64,000 nt of DNA, from the NCBI GenBank assembly GCA_009760855.2, contig WPIO01000001.1, forward strand, positions 7,435,001-7,499,000, written 5' to 3'. Shown here piece after piece: positions 11,590-23,258 of the stretch. The DNA comes from Cristatella mucedo (taxonomy: Eukaryota > Bryozoa > Phylactolaemata > Cristatellidae). Every line of letters begins with the position of its first letter. The first letter of the stretch is position 1. A program made the position numbers and the translations under genes. The notes under the pieces are model-generated. The model made no database searches and was not told where the DNA came from. It saw only the letters and a list, made by a program, of their open reading frames with translations.

Positions 11590-11733
11590 GTTACTAGCAA
11601 GGCATGCGGGAGTGAGGCTACGGAGGCCTAGATCATTGTTACTAGCAAGGCATGCGGGAGTGACGCTACGGAGGCCTAGATCGTTGTTACTAGCAAGGCA
11701 TGCGGGAGTGACGCTACGGAGGCCTAGATCGTC
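11590..11733 (+). repeat. 48-bp tandem repeat, three copies
   Basis: Units start at 11590, 11638 and 11686, each beginning GTTACTAGCAAGGCATGCGG. They are nearly identical (a G/C and a few end differences). The period is 16 codons, so one frame encodes a 16-residue repeat by construction. Confidence 0.95.
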
Positions 11734-11739
11734 GTCCAG

Positions 11740-12153
11740 CTGGTCCGCCGACTTGGCTGGAAAGCACGCACAAAGCAGCCCGTCGCTGGACAGGACGCAC
11801 TGCGGACTGCGCTGCTGCCAAACGCCAGCTCGATCTCGCGCTGGCCACAAGCTCACGCTCCGCCAGTTTGTCCGACGCGAAGATTGCGCGCGATGCGCCT
11901 GCGCGGACACGCGTCCATACGCCGCTCGGCTATTGAGGCGCCGCCGCCGGCACCAGGGCCGAAGGCCGACGCTAGGCCGAGCGTCGCGAGAGCGACGAGC
12001 GTACGAAGGAGAATGGGCGACGAGCGGCTGCAAGCGACGCGCCGAGTGCGCCGATCGAAGGCAGAATAAAGGGGCCAGCACGTGCGGCGCGCTGCATTTC
12101 GAGCTCGCTCGCCTCTTGCGAGAAGCCAACCTGCGCGCGCCACCGATGGCGTA

Positions 12154-12248
<95 letters not shown>

Positions 12249-12470
12249 GCTCGCCCAAGGCGCGCCGACCTTGGGCCGTCTTGAAAGGCTCGGCAGCTTC
12301 TTTAAAAAACAGGTCAAGGGATCTAATGACTCGGAAGAGATTAAGCTCCGCGCTTTCAGCGAACCACTTGGAAGCTGCTTTCGGCCCGTTTGAAATCAAC
12401 TAGCGACCGCGTTCAGAGAGCCGCCTGCGGCGCTCGTCGAAGGCGTAGCCCGGCTGACTGAAGAAGTCGC
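11740..12470. other. CpG-rich island, no gene assigned
   Basis: GC-rich DNA interrupted by a long CT run. The open frames on both strands run into that repeat and show no domain. Confidence 0.45.
12155..12246. repeat. (CT)46 microsatellite
   Basis: Uninterrupted CT dinucleotide run. Confidence 0.98.
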
Positions 12471-12807
12471 TTAAAAAGTAGACTGTCTGAGCGAAGCGTC
12501 TTGAAGATGTGCGCCCCAAGAACGTAGCCGGGAAATTCAAGCGATTCCGTTTTGTGTGAGCTTGAGGCTTCATGCATTCGGCTATGCACCCGAAAGTATC
12601 TTCAGATCTGGCTTTAATAAAAAATAGTCATCCCATTTGGAACGCATGAAGGTAGGCACCGAAGGCACGCTACCCAGAGAGCAATTTTAGAAATGCCATA
12701 AAATAATTAAATTAACTGTTTAACGCCTCCAAAATAATTATCTCCACTTAATAAAGTTATAGCCTCCCTCTAGAAACCAACCTTGAAAGTACGTGCCGAA
12801 GGCATAG

Positions 12808-12957
12808 CTTTACTTTACCCCTGTGGTTAAGGTGATCGCCCCGACCAAGATTGAGGTGAATGTATTCGATGGCTGAGGTCGAGGGCTTGAGTCCCGTGAT
12901 ATATGCGAAGCGCCTGAAAAGAGATTCAGCTCTCTTAGCGTGCTATTCAAATGAATT
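12808..12957 (+). mobile_element. SINE-B, diverged copy
   Basis: TGGTTAAGGTGATCGCCCCGACC in the tRNA-like head, a worn B box near 12890, then AAGCGCCTGAAAAGAGATTC and CTCTTAGCG of the shared LINE-type 3' end. The head contains an extra stretch at about 12852-12876 compared with the copy at 16329. Confidence 0.75.
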
Positions 12958-12959
12958 AC

Positions 12960-14380
12960 AACAAAACGCCCCACTTACGACGGTTCTACTTCAAAAGATT
13001 TGGAGATATGAACTCGGCCATGGTCACGCGAAAAACCAAAAATCAAAACTTATCCAAAAAACTTTTGAAATACGCACGCGGTCAGTAGATTCGATAACGC
13101 CGCAAACAATGGGGGAAACGATGCATGAAATCGTCACAACATATCGTAAGAGAACGTGATCGTTTACCATCCCCGACTTATTAAAATTTGATCCACCAGG
13201 TTTTCCAGTCTCTATCTATTTTGTAAGCCGGAGGCTGACTGCACATTTATATATTTTAGCCGCGTCTAAATACAGTAGTTAGCCGGTCTCTTTAGCAACT
13301 CCATGAAGTTTCTCGCCGACGGCGGCACGTCACTCTTGTCGAGCCACCTCTAACTCTGCTAACCCTCTCTAGCAGATCTGAAAGCCACTCTGGGGGGAGG
13401 GGCTGCTTGGTTTTCAGTGGGGAATTAATGCGGCGTTCCCGGCTTCACACCTGCAGGAGGCCGCCTTTCGGGGGCCCGGAAGTACCCCTGGTCCCCTGCC
13501 TCCGGTAATATCTGTATGCCAAAACAATATTTCGGCACGACTCTAATTACATCCAATGAGTTTGTTCACTGGCTGCCAAGTTGATTTACTGAGCGCTCTG
13601 ACCTACCCCTCTCGTATCTGAGCACCTACAGCCAGGGCAGTTAAGCGGCTGTCTCGCTGGTCCTAACTGACAGACAGGTCTACTAGCCATTTGACAGTGC
13701 GCTTCGACAGCAAACGGTCGACGGGTAGCTGGCTGGCAGCCCGAGAAAACCGATCGCCTAGCTCACAATCGGCGAGCCATCTATCGCAGTGCGGAATTTT
13801 GAGCGCGCGCATGCAGAGCAGGCCAAAATACGAAGCAGACTGCACCCGTGCGAGCGCTCGACGCGCGCGCGGTGCGCGCGCACCAGCCGCCTGAATGCCG
13901 TGCTAATCACTCGCACGGTGTCAGTTTCCGGCAGACAATGCACGCTCGCTGGCAAGCCGGGCTAAAAGCCTAGCGTGTCCGCTTTTCGTACGGCGAGTGC
14001 CGCCCACACAGTGCCGCTCGCAGTGCACGCAGGATTCGCAGCTTGATGAGGGTACGCAGTGCAAAAGAGAATATGCGCGTAGCGCAACGCAGGCGGCCGT
14101 ACGCGGGCCGAGTCGATTTCTTCTAAATTTTCTAACGCAGAGCTCAATCGTGCACCATGCACGCAACGGGAACTCCAATAAGGGAATTCGTTGAAATCGT
14201 AAAACGCGTGGTTCCGTGCAGCATGTGCGCAGGGATGCTGTCAGGTCAGCGGTATTCGAAGCGAGCAATTCTTTCCGAGCCACTGCTGCAAGATGAGGTT
14301 TAGGTCAAGGCCACCGCCGAGAGAGACCGTGGACCGCCTGTCTTATGAGCAGTAGCAAAGTCAGGGTACAGCGGGCATCG
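12960..14380. other. no gene seen
   Basis: Mixed DNA, becoming CpG-rich from about 13640. Short open frames only. Confidence 0.4.
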
Positions 14381-14560
14381 GTGAGCCGTTTCGGCTAGTT
14401 AAGTAAGGTGGTTGCTTTTCACGACCTCGGTTCCGAGGTCGTGGGTTTGAATCCAGCGGTGGGCGATCCTTTATTGCTGCTGCAAGAGGTGTTGATAGCC
14501 TTATGGGGTCTTCTGCGGCTACACGAAAAAGTTTGTTAAATCGGCTGGAATTTTGTATTT
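14381..14560 (+). mobile_element. SINE-A, near full length
   Basis: The tRNA-like head starts GTGAGCCGTTTCGGCTAG and has the B box GGGTTTGAATCC. A body with GGGCGATCCTTTATTGCTGC follows, and the 3' end is TTAAATCGGCTGGAATTTTG. Confidence 0.85.
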
Positions 14561-14774
14561 GCTCCCCCTACAGCGGGGCAGCGATCAGGACCGCCCATTA
14601 ATCCTAACGCCCCCGACCGTCACCGGCGAGGAAATTATGTTTTCATTCCACTCGATGAACAACTGCCGACTTTGTGTCGAATAAAAAAGAGTAGGATTTT
14701 CCGCAATTGCATTTGATTATTGCGGTTCCAGCCACGCCTACGTGAAAATCTTTCGGGTCTTGCCGCTTACGCGA

Positions 14775-14958
14775 AATTGTGCACGCCTTACCCTCTAAAT
14801 ACAGAATTGTGCACGCCTTACCCTCTAGATACAGAATTGTACACGCCTTACCCTCTAGATACAAAATTGAGCACGCCTTACACTCTAGATACAAAATTGT
14901 GCACGCCTTACCCTCTAGATACAGAATTGAGCATGCCTTACCCTCTGGATACAAAATT
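14775..14958 (+). repeat. 30-bp minisatellite, six copies
   Basis: The unit AATTGTGCACGCCTTACCCT plus CTAGATACAG repeats every 30 bases from 14775. Because the period is ten codons, both strands have frames with a ten-residue repeat (IVHALPSRYR on +). The frames are short and flanked by unrelated DNA, so coding is unlikely. Confidence 0.95.
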
Positions 14959-14959
14959 C

Positions 14960-16249
14960 TGGCTCCACCACTGCTTAGCAGACGGCGCTGAGACGGATTT
15001 CCAGCCTGCCCGGGTAGGAAAGCCGTGGTCTACAACCCAACGGGAAATCTAGATAACGAAAAGACGGTGTCAGCGGCGAGGCGCGCACCCTGCTCGCGAG
15101 CCCTGCTCGCGCACCCCCGCCCCTGCAGCGGCTCCGTCTGAGCGGCGCTGCAGCGTCGCTCAAGAGGCGACGACTAACCTGCATTCGCGAACCCATTCCG
15201 TCTCGCTGGGATGCAGAAAGGAAGGCAAGAAACGCGCGTCGTCTGTCTTGCAGGCTGTTGCTAGAGATCGTCCGAGGAAGTGCGCTCACAGTTTGCCTAC
15301 AGACACACAGAGAGACGTCGCTTGACGCTTGACAGATTTTCGCTGTCGCCGTCTTGTTGCGAAAGCTGCCACTGGAGCGCGACGAAGGACCGCCGGAGGC
15401 AGACGGAAGCGTCTCAGGCGATCTCGCGCGCGGCGATCTCATCGATCTCCCGCAGGCGTCCCCTACCGAGGTGCGACCGTGCACCTCCTGTCTCAGCGGA
15501 CGCCGCGGCAGCTCGGCCCTGCCGATGGCGACGAGTGCGATTCAAGGCAGCATTCCGCAAGCATCCATTTCGCGCGACGGAACGCGTAGCAGGAATGCGA
15601 GCCCCGCTGCGGGCCTCTTTTTTAATTTAAGAAGCTCGCTGCAGAGCCAAAGGAAGAGCTGTGCGCCGCCGCACTCGAGGCAGCGTGCGGCGCTCAGCGC
15701 CTGTGCTCGAGTGCGGCGGCGTACAGTGCTTGTGCTCGCGTGCGGCGTACGGCTGGCAGCCGCGGCGAAGCCGTCGTGCTGCCGCCGCGACCAGCAAGAC
15801 GTGTCGAGAAGTGATTTGCTGTGATCTGAAGTCAGCCGCCAGCTTATGCAAACATTCGAGCGCCTGCGCCGAGGCTCGGCGATTTCATTGGCCACCAATC
15901 GAGAAGCTGTGATAAACTATTGCGTAGAGAATTTACGAATCCTTGCAGTTTAGATTATGTTTACTTGCGACATTCTGGGAGACAGTTCGATTAATTTCAT
16001 CCGTAGGAACTCTCAAACGGAATGATTGTAATACTAAAATCATACGTTGTCTTTAAAATATCCGCGTAGCGCTCTTAGGGCATTAAATTCCTTTCTAGCC
16101 GCTTTTTCATAGGCTGGAAAGAAAGGATGTCTATTGATTTAGCTTTTAGCAGGTCTTTCCTCCACTGTTCGGTCCGTGCTCGACGCTCACCGCTCGGAGC
16201 TGGAGCGTAGCGTTTTGCTTCCATCCGCTAATATGGCATGCGGTCGCTC
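14960..16249. other. CpG-rich island, no gene assigned
   Basis: GC-rich from about 15060 to 15900 with overlapping open frames on both strands, then AT-richer DNA. No family resemblance was seen. Confidence 0.4.
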
Positions 16250-16322
16250 GTCTTTTCCGGTTGACTTCGCTTGAGTCGTCTTTTGACTTCGCTTGACTCG
16301 TCTTTTCCTGTTGACTTCGCTT
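16250..16322 (+). repeat. three short imperfect tandem repeats
   Basis: CGTCTTTT followed by GTTGACTTCGCTT-like sequence occurs three times at 22-28 base spacing, directly before SINE-B. Confidence 0.75.
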
Positions 16323-16328
16323 CGCCGA

Positions 16329-16472
16329 GCTGGTTTGGTCTAGCGGTTAAGGTGCTCGCCCCGACCAAAGTCTGACTGAGCTCGTGGGCTCGAGCCCCGA
16401 GGCATATGTGAAGCGCCTGAATAGAGATTAAGTTCTCTTGGGGCGCTATATAAAATGACTTATATATTTACT
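16329..16472 (+). mobile_element. SINE-B, full-length reference copy
   Basis: The head GCTGGTTTGGTCTAGCGGTT contains an A-box-like TGGTCTAGCGG. The B-box region is GGGCTCGAGCCCC. After GGCATATGTG comes the 3' part AAGCGCCTGAATAGAGATTA, AGTTCTCTTGGGGCGCTATA and an AT-rich tail. That 3' part matches the L2-like LINE 3' end (for example 20385-20425). Confidence 0.9.
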
Positions 16473-18320
16473 TATATTCTTCTGAACGCATCAATAATTA
16501 TAATAATGGCAGCAACATTGTTATTGTTATCATCCAAATGAGACGGTTTTAAAGGGGTCCTAACATTTTCTTTTAATGATCTTAAGCTGGGTAAGCCAGG
16601 AAGCATTTCAAAAACCTCTTATTGATAATAGCAGGCACCGCTGTAGCGACGCGAGCTCGCACAGCGAGGAGCTCGCGCGCGGACGAGGAATATGCAGCGA
16701 TGAACATGTAAACTCTTTACATTTACCCAAACAAATAAATGGCAGCAATTGGCAAATGTTCGCGGTGCGAATGTATCGCAGGAAACTTCAGCTGCGTAAA
16801 GAGGAACCAACCACCATCCGTTACTCAGTCCTCAATGGATAGTACATTCCGCACATAAGGTGGGCATGTTAATCGCAATAAAAGCCAAAGGACGCACCGG
16901 CAGCGCAGGTTTTGCGAAGGCATCGCACAAGATGCCAACGAGATCACGAGTGGCTGGCTGATCGACCTATCGGAAACTGGCGAGTCAGCGCTCGCGCTGA
17001 CCAGCCAGGTTTCACGCGCACCCCGGCTGCTGATTCGTACAGCGAGCCTCCGCCAAGACCAAGATTCATCGGCCTATTGCTCACTAGCTCGTGCGCATAC
17101 CGGAGATGGTGAAGCACCCTTGATTCAGATAGAGGAAATTTATAGTAAAGCAAAATAGAAAGAAACGCCCATTGGCGCGATTGCACTGCCAAAAATGCTG
17201 CAAGTACAGCGCATCGGTTGCTCACCATTAACAAAAAAAACTATTTTGATGAGTCTGCCCAATCGATTTCGTGCATCGCTCAAGCTTGCAATTTTCCCAA
17301 ATGGCTTCCCTTTACTGCGCTCTGGACAAGTAGGCAGCTCGGGCAGGAAAGAGTCAGCTTTGGCAGGTCTGAGGTCGACTGACACACCTCGCCCTCGCAT
17401 CGCGTCAGCAAAGATGACGTCCACGACGATGCAGGTGCGAGAGCTTGCGCAGTTGCGGCTATAAGCTAGAGGCTGTTTCGCGGTTAACAGGCTCGACGCT
17501 CGCTTCCCCCCCCCCGGGTGCCGCTCGTGCGCTCGCATAAATCTGCGGGCCGCTGCCTCAACTTCACTTCTAGACGCCGGACGGGGCCTGGGCCGAGCAG
17601 CACGCCGCGGCTACCTGGAATCAATTGGGTGGCTTTCAGACTGTGTATTGGCGCTAACGCAAGCTACATTTTTATGTTAATTGAGGCGGCGCATTTAGCG
17701 AACTTCTGTAGCTTAAATGTAAACCATGCTGCAGGAGGAACGCGCCGCTCTTCAAAAGAGGACCCGCCAATCGGTCGACTAGGTTAAGTACGTGAGATTG
17801 ACGTGGCAAATGGGCGCGGGTGGAGAGCGGGCGGAGCCCCTCGTTGTGGGCTTTTAATTAGGCGCCTCGCTTTGGCTCAACGAGCTGCATATGAAGCACC
17901 CGTCTCGCACTGTGCAAGGACCCTGGACATGCAGGTGCGCGATGAACGTAATTGGCTGCTTGTGTTTCCCTACCCTTAGTAGACCAAGAGCAACAAAGAA
18001 AGTGGAGCGATGGTAATTATGTACGGGCACCGAGATTCGCCGATATACCAGACTGCGATCGACGTTCTCAGCTATTCCATCAGCTATACAGCAGTGACAC
18101 GAATCGCTGAAATACATTCTTGCGTACAAATGTGTATCGTGCATCAAGCGCCGATCGGTCGTGAAGCCACCCGTGCGATCGTTCGGCGGCATTCGCTCGC
18201 CACTCGGGTGCATTTAGGATGAAAAGAAATTACAAAAATCCCGTCACTTTTGCAAAAACCATTCGCAAATCATTCAGCATTTCGGAGAGAAAGGAAACTA
18301 CCCTTTCATTGAACGAGCTT
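16473..18320. other. no gene seen
   Basis: Moderately GC-rich DNA with short frames only. A C-run sits at about 17507-17516. Confidence 0.4.
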
Positions 18321-19900
18321 GAGCTCAACGTGACTGGAGCCATGTTGGAGGGCTAGCGGAAGCGCGGCGCTCCCAGTTGACCTGAAAGCGCTCCCGTTTG
18401 AGGCGAAAGAGTTGAGGCGCCGGGTAGAAACCGTAGCTCCGCGCGCCAGCTTTAGGAGGCTCCCGTCTCTCTCTCTCAGCTAAAGGCTTTGCTGCCGCCG
18501 CGTTGCGAGCGGTGCGGCGCGCGCCCGGCTTTGTGTGCTCGCCTCGGTCGAGCGATGGCAGCGGGGACCTGGAGAGCGCGATGCCCAAAGAACGATCTGC
18601 CGCCGCCGCCGCCGCCGCCGAGCCCGGAAGCGGCGGCGAGCGCGACGAGCTAGTGGAGGAGCGAGCAGCGTCCAACGGCGGAGCGACAAAGCGGCCGGGC
18701 GCAGCGCCACTAGCGGACAGACTAGTCGCCGAAGACGTGCGCTCGCCGACCGCCGACGACAGCTGCTGCAGAGCGTGCCGAAGCGGCCTACAGCGCTCCT
18801 GCAGCGCCGGACCGCGCGGCCAGGCGCTGCTCTGCCCAAGGCGCTGGCCACCTTACACTCACCGGAAAGCTGCTCGAACAAATCGGAACCAATCGCTGCT
18901 GCGGCCTGCGCTGCGATAGGCGGTAAGCGAACGGCCAGAGATGGAGACATGTACATTCTGGGGTGGTATGAAAAGGCGCACCTGCGCCAATATCGTGCTC
19001 TGTAGCTGCGTTGCGATCCGTCGGCGCTTGAATCGTGCGAATTCGCAGTTATCGCATGGGATATAGAGTTTCGCGTTTAAAATCAAACCTGGTGCGCTCG
19101 GCTCAGAAACCACAAAGACTGGCTACGAGATAACTAATTCGTTTACGACTGCCTTCCTGATTGTTCTGATGTACAAGTTTGGCACTGCGGTTTGGCAGGA
19201 TGAACGAGGCGGAGCCAGTTTGTTTTGAAGAAGAGACAGAATTATTGATTCTAGACTGTCCAACATGTCCGAAGGATAACAGAAACACAAATCGGAACGA
19301 TTTGTGCTCGGATAGGGAGCGCAATAACGAAACAACTCTCGATTTGCTAGCTTCGCTTCTTGCTTTTACCATGTTGCTGTGTTGAACTTACGCGGCTGAA
19401 GTAATGACATCCATGACTTGACGAAACTTAAAAAAAAAGAAGCTCGAACCCATTTCTCGCCATTTCCTTCGTACCTACAAATTGCTATTTGTGTCCTTAT
19501 GCGTGCTGAAGTGATTCATGCTATCAAAAAACAATCGAGATGCTGCTTTTCCAGCATACGAAAATTGCTTTAAAAAAAGATTTAGCTCTCTTTGGGTTCA
19601 ATACAGATGCTCAATTAATCTTATTTTATTTTATGCGATTTTGGTGCAGCTTTTCCAGCGAGTGCTGTACAGTTAATCTTCAAATTTCTATCTTTCAAAG
19701 AAGCGCGTGTTCCTTCGGTGGCACATTTCAAAGAGAGCGAAGAGAATAGACCAGCAAAAGACCTGCTATCGATACTACCTCACGAGAGACTACAATGCGT
19801 GGCCGAGCCACGGGGGCGACCACGAGACGAGCGACACAAGCCTCGGCAGAAGATATGCCCCAGCGGAACCGGATGCAACTTCCAAGCATGCGGCAACCGA
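18320..19900. other. CpG-rich island then mixed DNA, no gene assigned
   Basis: A frame at 18503-18919 on + contains MPKERS followed by an Ala run (GCC repeat at about 18600-18625). A weak LINE-tail-like segment is at about 19570-19600. No domain and no convincing splice site were found. Confidence 0.35.
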
Positions 19901-19922
19901 TCTAAGCACGCGAGCCTACTGA

Positions 19923-20095
19923 CCTGCTGCTGCTGCTGCTCGTGCTGCTGCTGCTATTGTTGCTGCTGCCGCTCGTGCTGCTGCTGCCGCTACTGCTACT
20001 GTTGCTGCTACAACTTTTGTTGCTGCTGCTACTACTATTGCTGCTGCTGTTGCTACTACTGTTGTTGCTGCTGCTGCTGCTGTTGTTACTGTTGC

Positions 20096-20126
<31 letters not shown>

Positions 20127-20142
20127 GCATTCGCCGCCGCTG
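19923..20142 (+). repeat. CTG-type trinucleotide array ending in (CCG)n
   Basis: About 175 bases of CTG with CTA, TTG and CCG variants are followed by about ten pure CCG units (20100-20128). All six frames are largely open, giving poly-Cys, poly-Leu, poly-Ser/Asn or poly-Pro strings. Confidence 0.95.
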
Positions 20143-20310
20143 GAGCTCAAGACCACGGCCAGCGCCCGACGGGCAGCCGATACCACGCTTCCTTTTTATT
20201 GATGATTCGTTATGGATTGATGGACGATTCGTTAAGGATGTAGGCAGTAGTCTGACCTTGGAAATAAACACGACGTATCGACTTCAAAGCTGACCCAACC
20301 ACCTTTACGT

Positions 20311-20448
20311 CATTTTGTTTGTTTATCAAGCATGATATTACTCACCATTCAATTGTATTTCCTTTGCAGCAAATGTAAAGCGCCTAGAGAGAGATTGAGT
20401 TCTCTGGGGGCGCTTTATCAAGTGCATTATTATTATTATTATTATTAC
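20311..20448 (+). mobile_element. L2-like LINE 3' end
   Basis: GTTTGTTTATCAAGCATGAT, then GCAAATGTAAAGCGCCTAGA, GAGAGATTGAGTTCTCTGGG, GGCGCTTTATCAAGTGCATT and a (TTA)n tail. It is the mirror image of the copy at 20746-20992. Confidence 0.85.
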
Positions 20449-20559
20449 GTCCCTTCGTTCTCTTGCTCAGGAGGAATACTTAATGGAAATACTGGCCAAT
20501 CAGGCTTAGCATCGTACCGCTCGCTCTTTTAACTCTAGAGTCGCGTAGTTTTGTCTCTA

Positions 20560-20745
20560 GGAAACCTCAAATCCTTTGGAGAACGCGCCCACAGTCCGTA
20601 TGCTTCGAAAGCCATGAACTCACGCCCGAAATTCCTTGGCTTGAAGATAGTTAAAAAAAAAAGCTAATGAGCCACTTGTTCCCCACGGCAGTTGTTCGTC
20701 CATGTTAATTGTTCTTTGTGCGCTTATGCACGCCGACACCGCGCA
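20560..20745 (+). mobile_element. L2-like LINE fragment: RT C-terminus and 3' UTR
   Basis: The + frame reads NLKSFGERAHSPYASKAMNS, the conserved C-terminal stretch of the LINE protein. It is followed by 3' UTR sequence (GTGCGCTTATGCACGCCGAC). It ends abruptly against an inverted copy. Confidence 0.7.
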
Positions 20746-20992
20746 TAATGATAATAATAATAATGCACTTGATAAAGCGCCCTCAGAGAACTCAATCTCT
20801 CTCTCTCTAGGCGCTTTACATTTGCTGCAAAGGGAAATGCAATTGAATGGTGAGTAACATCGTGCTTGATAAACAAACAAAATGAATAAAATGGTTAGGG
20901 GTGACATGCACAGGGTCAGCATGCAAGTGTGGTTAGTGGCAGCATGCACAGTGTCAGCACGCATAAGCACGTGAAGGATGAATCACAGGGAG
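20746..20992 (-). mobile_element. L2-like LINE 3' UTR
   Basis: (TAA)n, then GCACTTGATAAAGCGCCCTC, the complement of the 3' hairpin, then the 3' UTR to GCATAAGCACGTGAAGGATG. It lies head-on to the two + fragments at 20311 and 20560. Confidence 0.85.
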
Positions 20993-20999
20993 TATCGTG

Positions 21000-22520
21000 C
21001 ATCTTCATCCTCGGCATGCCCAACGCACGGCCTCAGACCAACAGCTGCTCACAAGCCACCCTGGATCGGGAGTGTGATAGCTATCAGCATGAGATACATG
21101 CAGCGGAGAGTGGCCATACGGGCCGTAGCAACATATGTATCATCAAACGGGATTGCATTAAGCAAACGGAGCCGACGGGCACTGGGCATCCTCGGTCCTG
21201 GGCACGGTGAACCGCCAGTGTTGCTAGGCTGCTGCCCTGCCGCGACTATTGCATGTCACTTGACCTGGTTCTGGTAGAGCTCTCCGATCTCTCTCGGCAC
21301 CCCAATCCTAGTAAATGAATCTAGTTGCCATCTGACAAGGCTAAACTAGCATAGGCATAGCAAGAATTAGGCCGAGAAGGGGTAGACCTTGACTTTGTCA
21401 AGGGCAGACAATCCTAGGAAGTCCAGAAGAGCATGTGTAGCAGCCCAGGTAGCTGGTACATTTCTTTCATGTCGATCCCGATGCTCCCTATGCCAATGAG
21501 TGAAGCCCCGTGACAGAGGTACTCCTACACTGACAAAGGTGCACAGCAATCGGCAAACACGGCTTATGTCTATGTCTTACGTGTGTCTACATCCACACTG
21601 CTTGGTGGGATGTAGGACTGTACTCACCCGCTGCGCGAATGTAGGACTTACTGCATAAGATTTTCCCCCGGTGAAACTCCATAGCTTTATAATATAAATC
21701 TTCGCTGACTTATAGATTGCAAAATGGTGGTTGACTCGGCTTTTTCGCATGAAAGCATGCAGACATTTAAATACAAAACCCCTCAGTCAGCCAGCCACGC
21801 CCACGTAACTCTTCCATTTAACCCAGTAAGACTCGATCCTAATGGTAGTAAGCGCGGGACGCACATCGAGTTGACTTGTTTCTAGCGCAGTGAAAAATTA
21901 GTGAATGGTGTTTTCTTTTTCGCTCCCCGCACTGAAAGCATAAAGACCAAGGGAAAACTCTGTCTGCTAACTCATCTCCATCCAGCCTAGGAATCAGCTA
22001 CACGAAGACTCAGAATTGTATCTACCGGTCATACATGTCTTAAGAGAGTAGGCTGAAGACCCAGACTAGCATGCTACATTCTTGAAGCCAGGAACAAACG
22101 TTGCTTGTGATTACCTTGGTCACAAAAGTCAGTAAGCAAGTAATCGCGGGATGGCGTGCTGACGACGGCCGAAAATTTGATGCTGTAAAAAAGAAACTTC
22201 TAACGTGCTCAAGGCGTGAAGTAAGTCCTCGTGGTCACGTGAGCCCTGAACCTGAAAAGCCTCTGAGATTGGGGCTACTCGACTCTCTTAAATACCATTG
22301 ACAATAAGAACTTGTGCAATAATTCGTTGGCATTCGCATCACGAACCTTACACCTAACGTCACGTCCACGTAGAGAGAAATTTCTGTGAGCCTCCGATTT
22401 TTAGGCGTCGTTTGCGGACCATTCGTCATTTGACTCGCATCTGTCTTTCTGCCCATACCAAACATCGTTCGACTCCCAGCTCTCCATCTACGCAATTTCC
22501 CTCTGGATATTTGAACTGCT
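21000..22520. other. no gene seen
   Basis: AT/GC-balanced DNA without long frames or recognised repeats. Confidence 0.4.
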
Positions 22521-22553
22521 GTATACGTATATGTATACATATATACATATATA

Positions 22554-22606
<53 letters not shown>

Positions 22607-22607
22607 G
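22521..22607. repeat. (TA)n-rich microsatellite
   Basis: TATACATA variants followed by a pure AT run at about 22556-22597. Confidence 0.95.
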
Positions 22608-23149
22608 GTAGATCCTCTCTATATTCACGGCCTCCGTGGATTGTTGACAAAAAATTGTCAATACATAAAGAGATAGAAATGAATAGTATGCTTAAAAAGA
22701 GAGAAGGTGACTGAGCATGCCAATATTACACTCGTTAATTTCATTTCTAAGCTGCTCCCAGGACCTGAAAAACATTCACAAATAAGCAGTAGCATTTATG
22801 CTAGCACAGGTATGCGAATCTACGAGTCGCACAGGAGAGGCTACGGCTGTAGGCTAGGGACCTCGTTGAGCTGCCATAACTTCTAAATCAGGCTCAAACA
22901 TCGGTTACATGTTAGCAAGCAGTTCATAAATTGCTCGACGGCGTGTTTCATTTAAAGCTCATCTGCAGAGTTTGCCATTGCACTGCAGTTTGACACACTG
23001 CCTTCCATCCTAATTGGGTCGCGACGATTGGGGGGGGGGGGAGATCAACGGTCAAATGTGCGCAGCAGCTAAATGAAATGCCGCTATATTCATATCCACT
23101 CATATTTGTAGATGTCGGTGTGGCAGGGCCACAACCTAAGCATTTATTC

Positions 23150-23212
23150 AAGGCATTACATTTGCAGACTGTAAAGTGCCAAGAAACAGACCAAGCTCTC
23201 TGAGGGTGCTAT

Positions 23213-23257
<45 letters not shown>
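23150..23257 (+). mobile_element. LINE 3' tail with (AT)n
   Basis: CATTTGCAGACTGTAAAGTG, then CCAAGAAACAGACCAAGCTC, TCTGAGGGTGCTATACAAAT and a pure AT run to 23257. Same hairpin as the LINE/SINE-B end, diverged. Confidence 0.65.

Positions 23258-23258
<1 letters not shown>

Noticed and set aside
11542-12403. Frames of 285 and 271 codons on opposite strands
   Set aside because: Both combine a 48-base tandem repeat, GC-rich DNA and a (CT)46 run; neither has a domain or supporting splice sites.
18503-18919. 138-codon frame with MPKERS and an Ala run, as a 5' exon
   Set aside because: GCC repeat and high GC explain it; no in-frame donor, no known family, and two other frames are open over the same DNA.
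19718-20293. 191-codon Cys-rich frame
   Set aside because: The Cys string is the CTG array read in one phase; the flanks match nothing.
22235-22714. Tyr/Ile-rich frames across 22.2-22.7 kb
   Set aside because: Translation of the (TA)n microsatellite.
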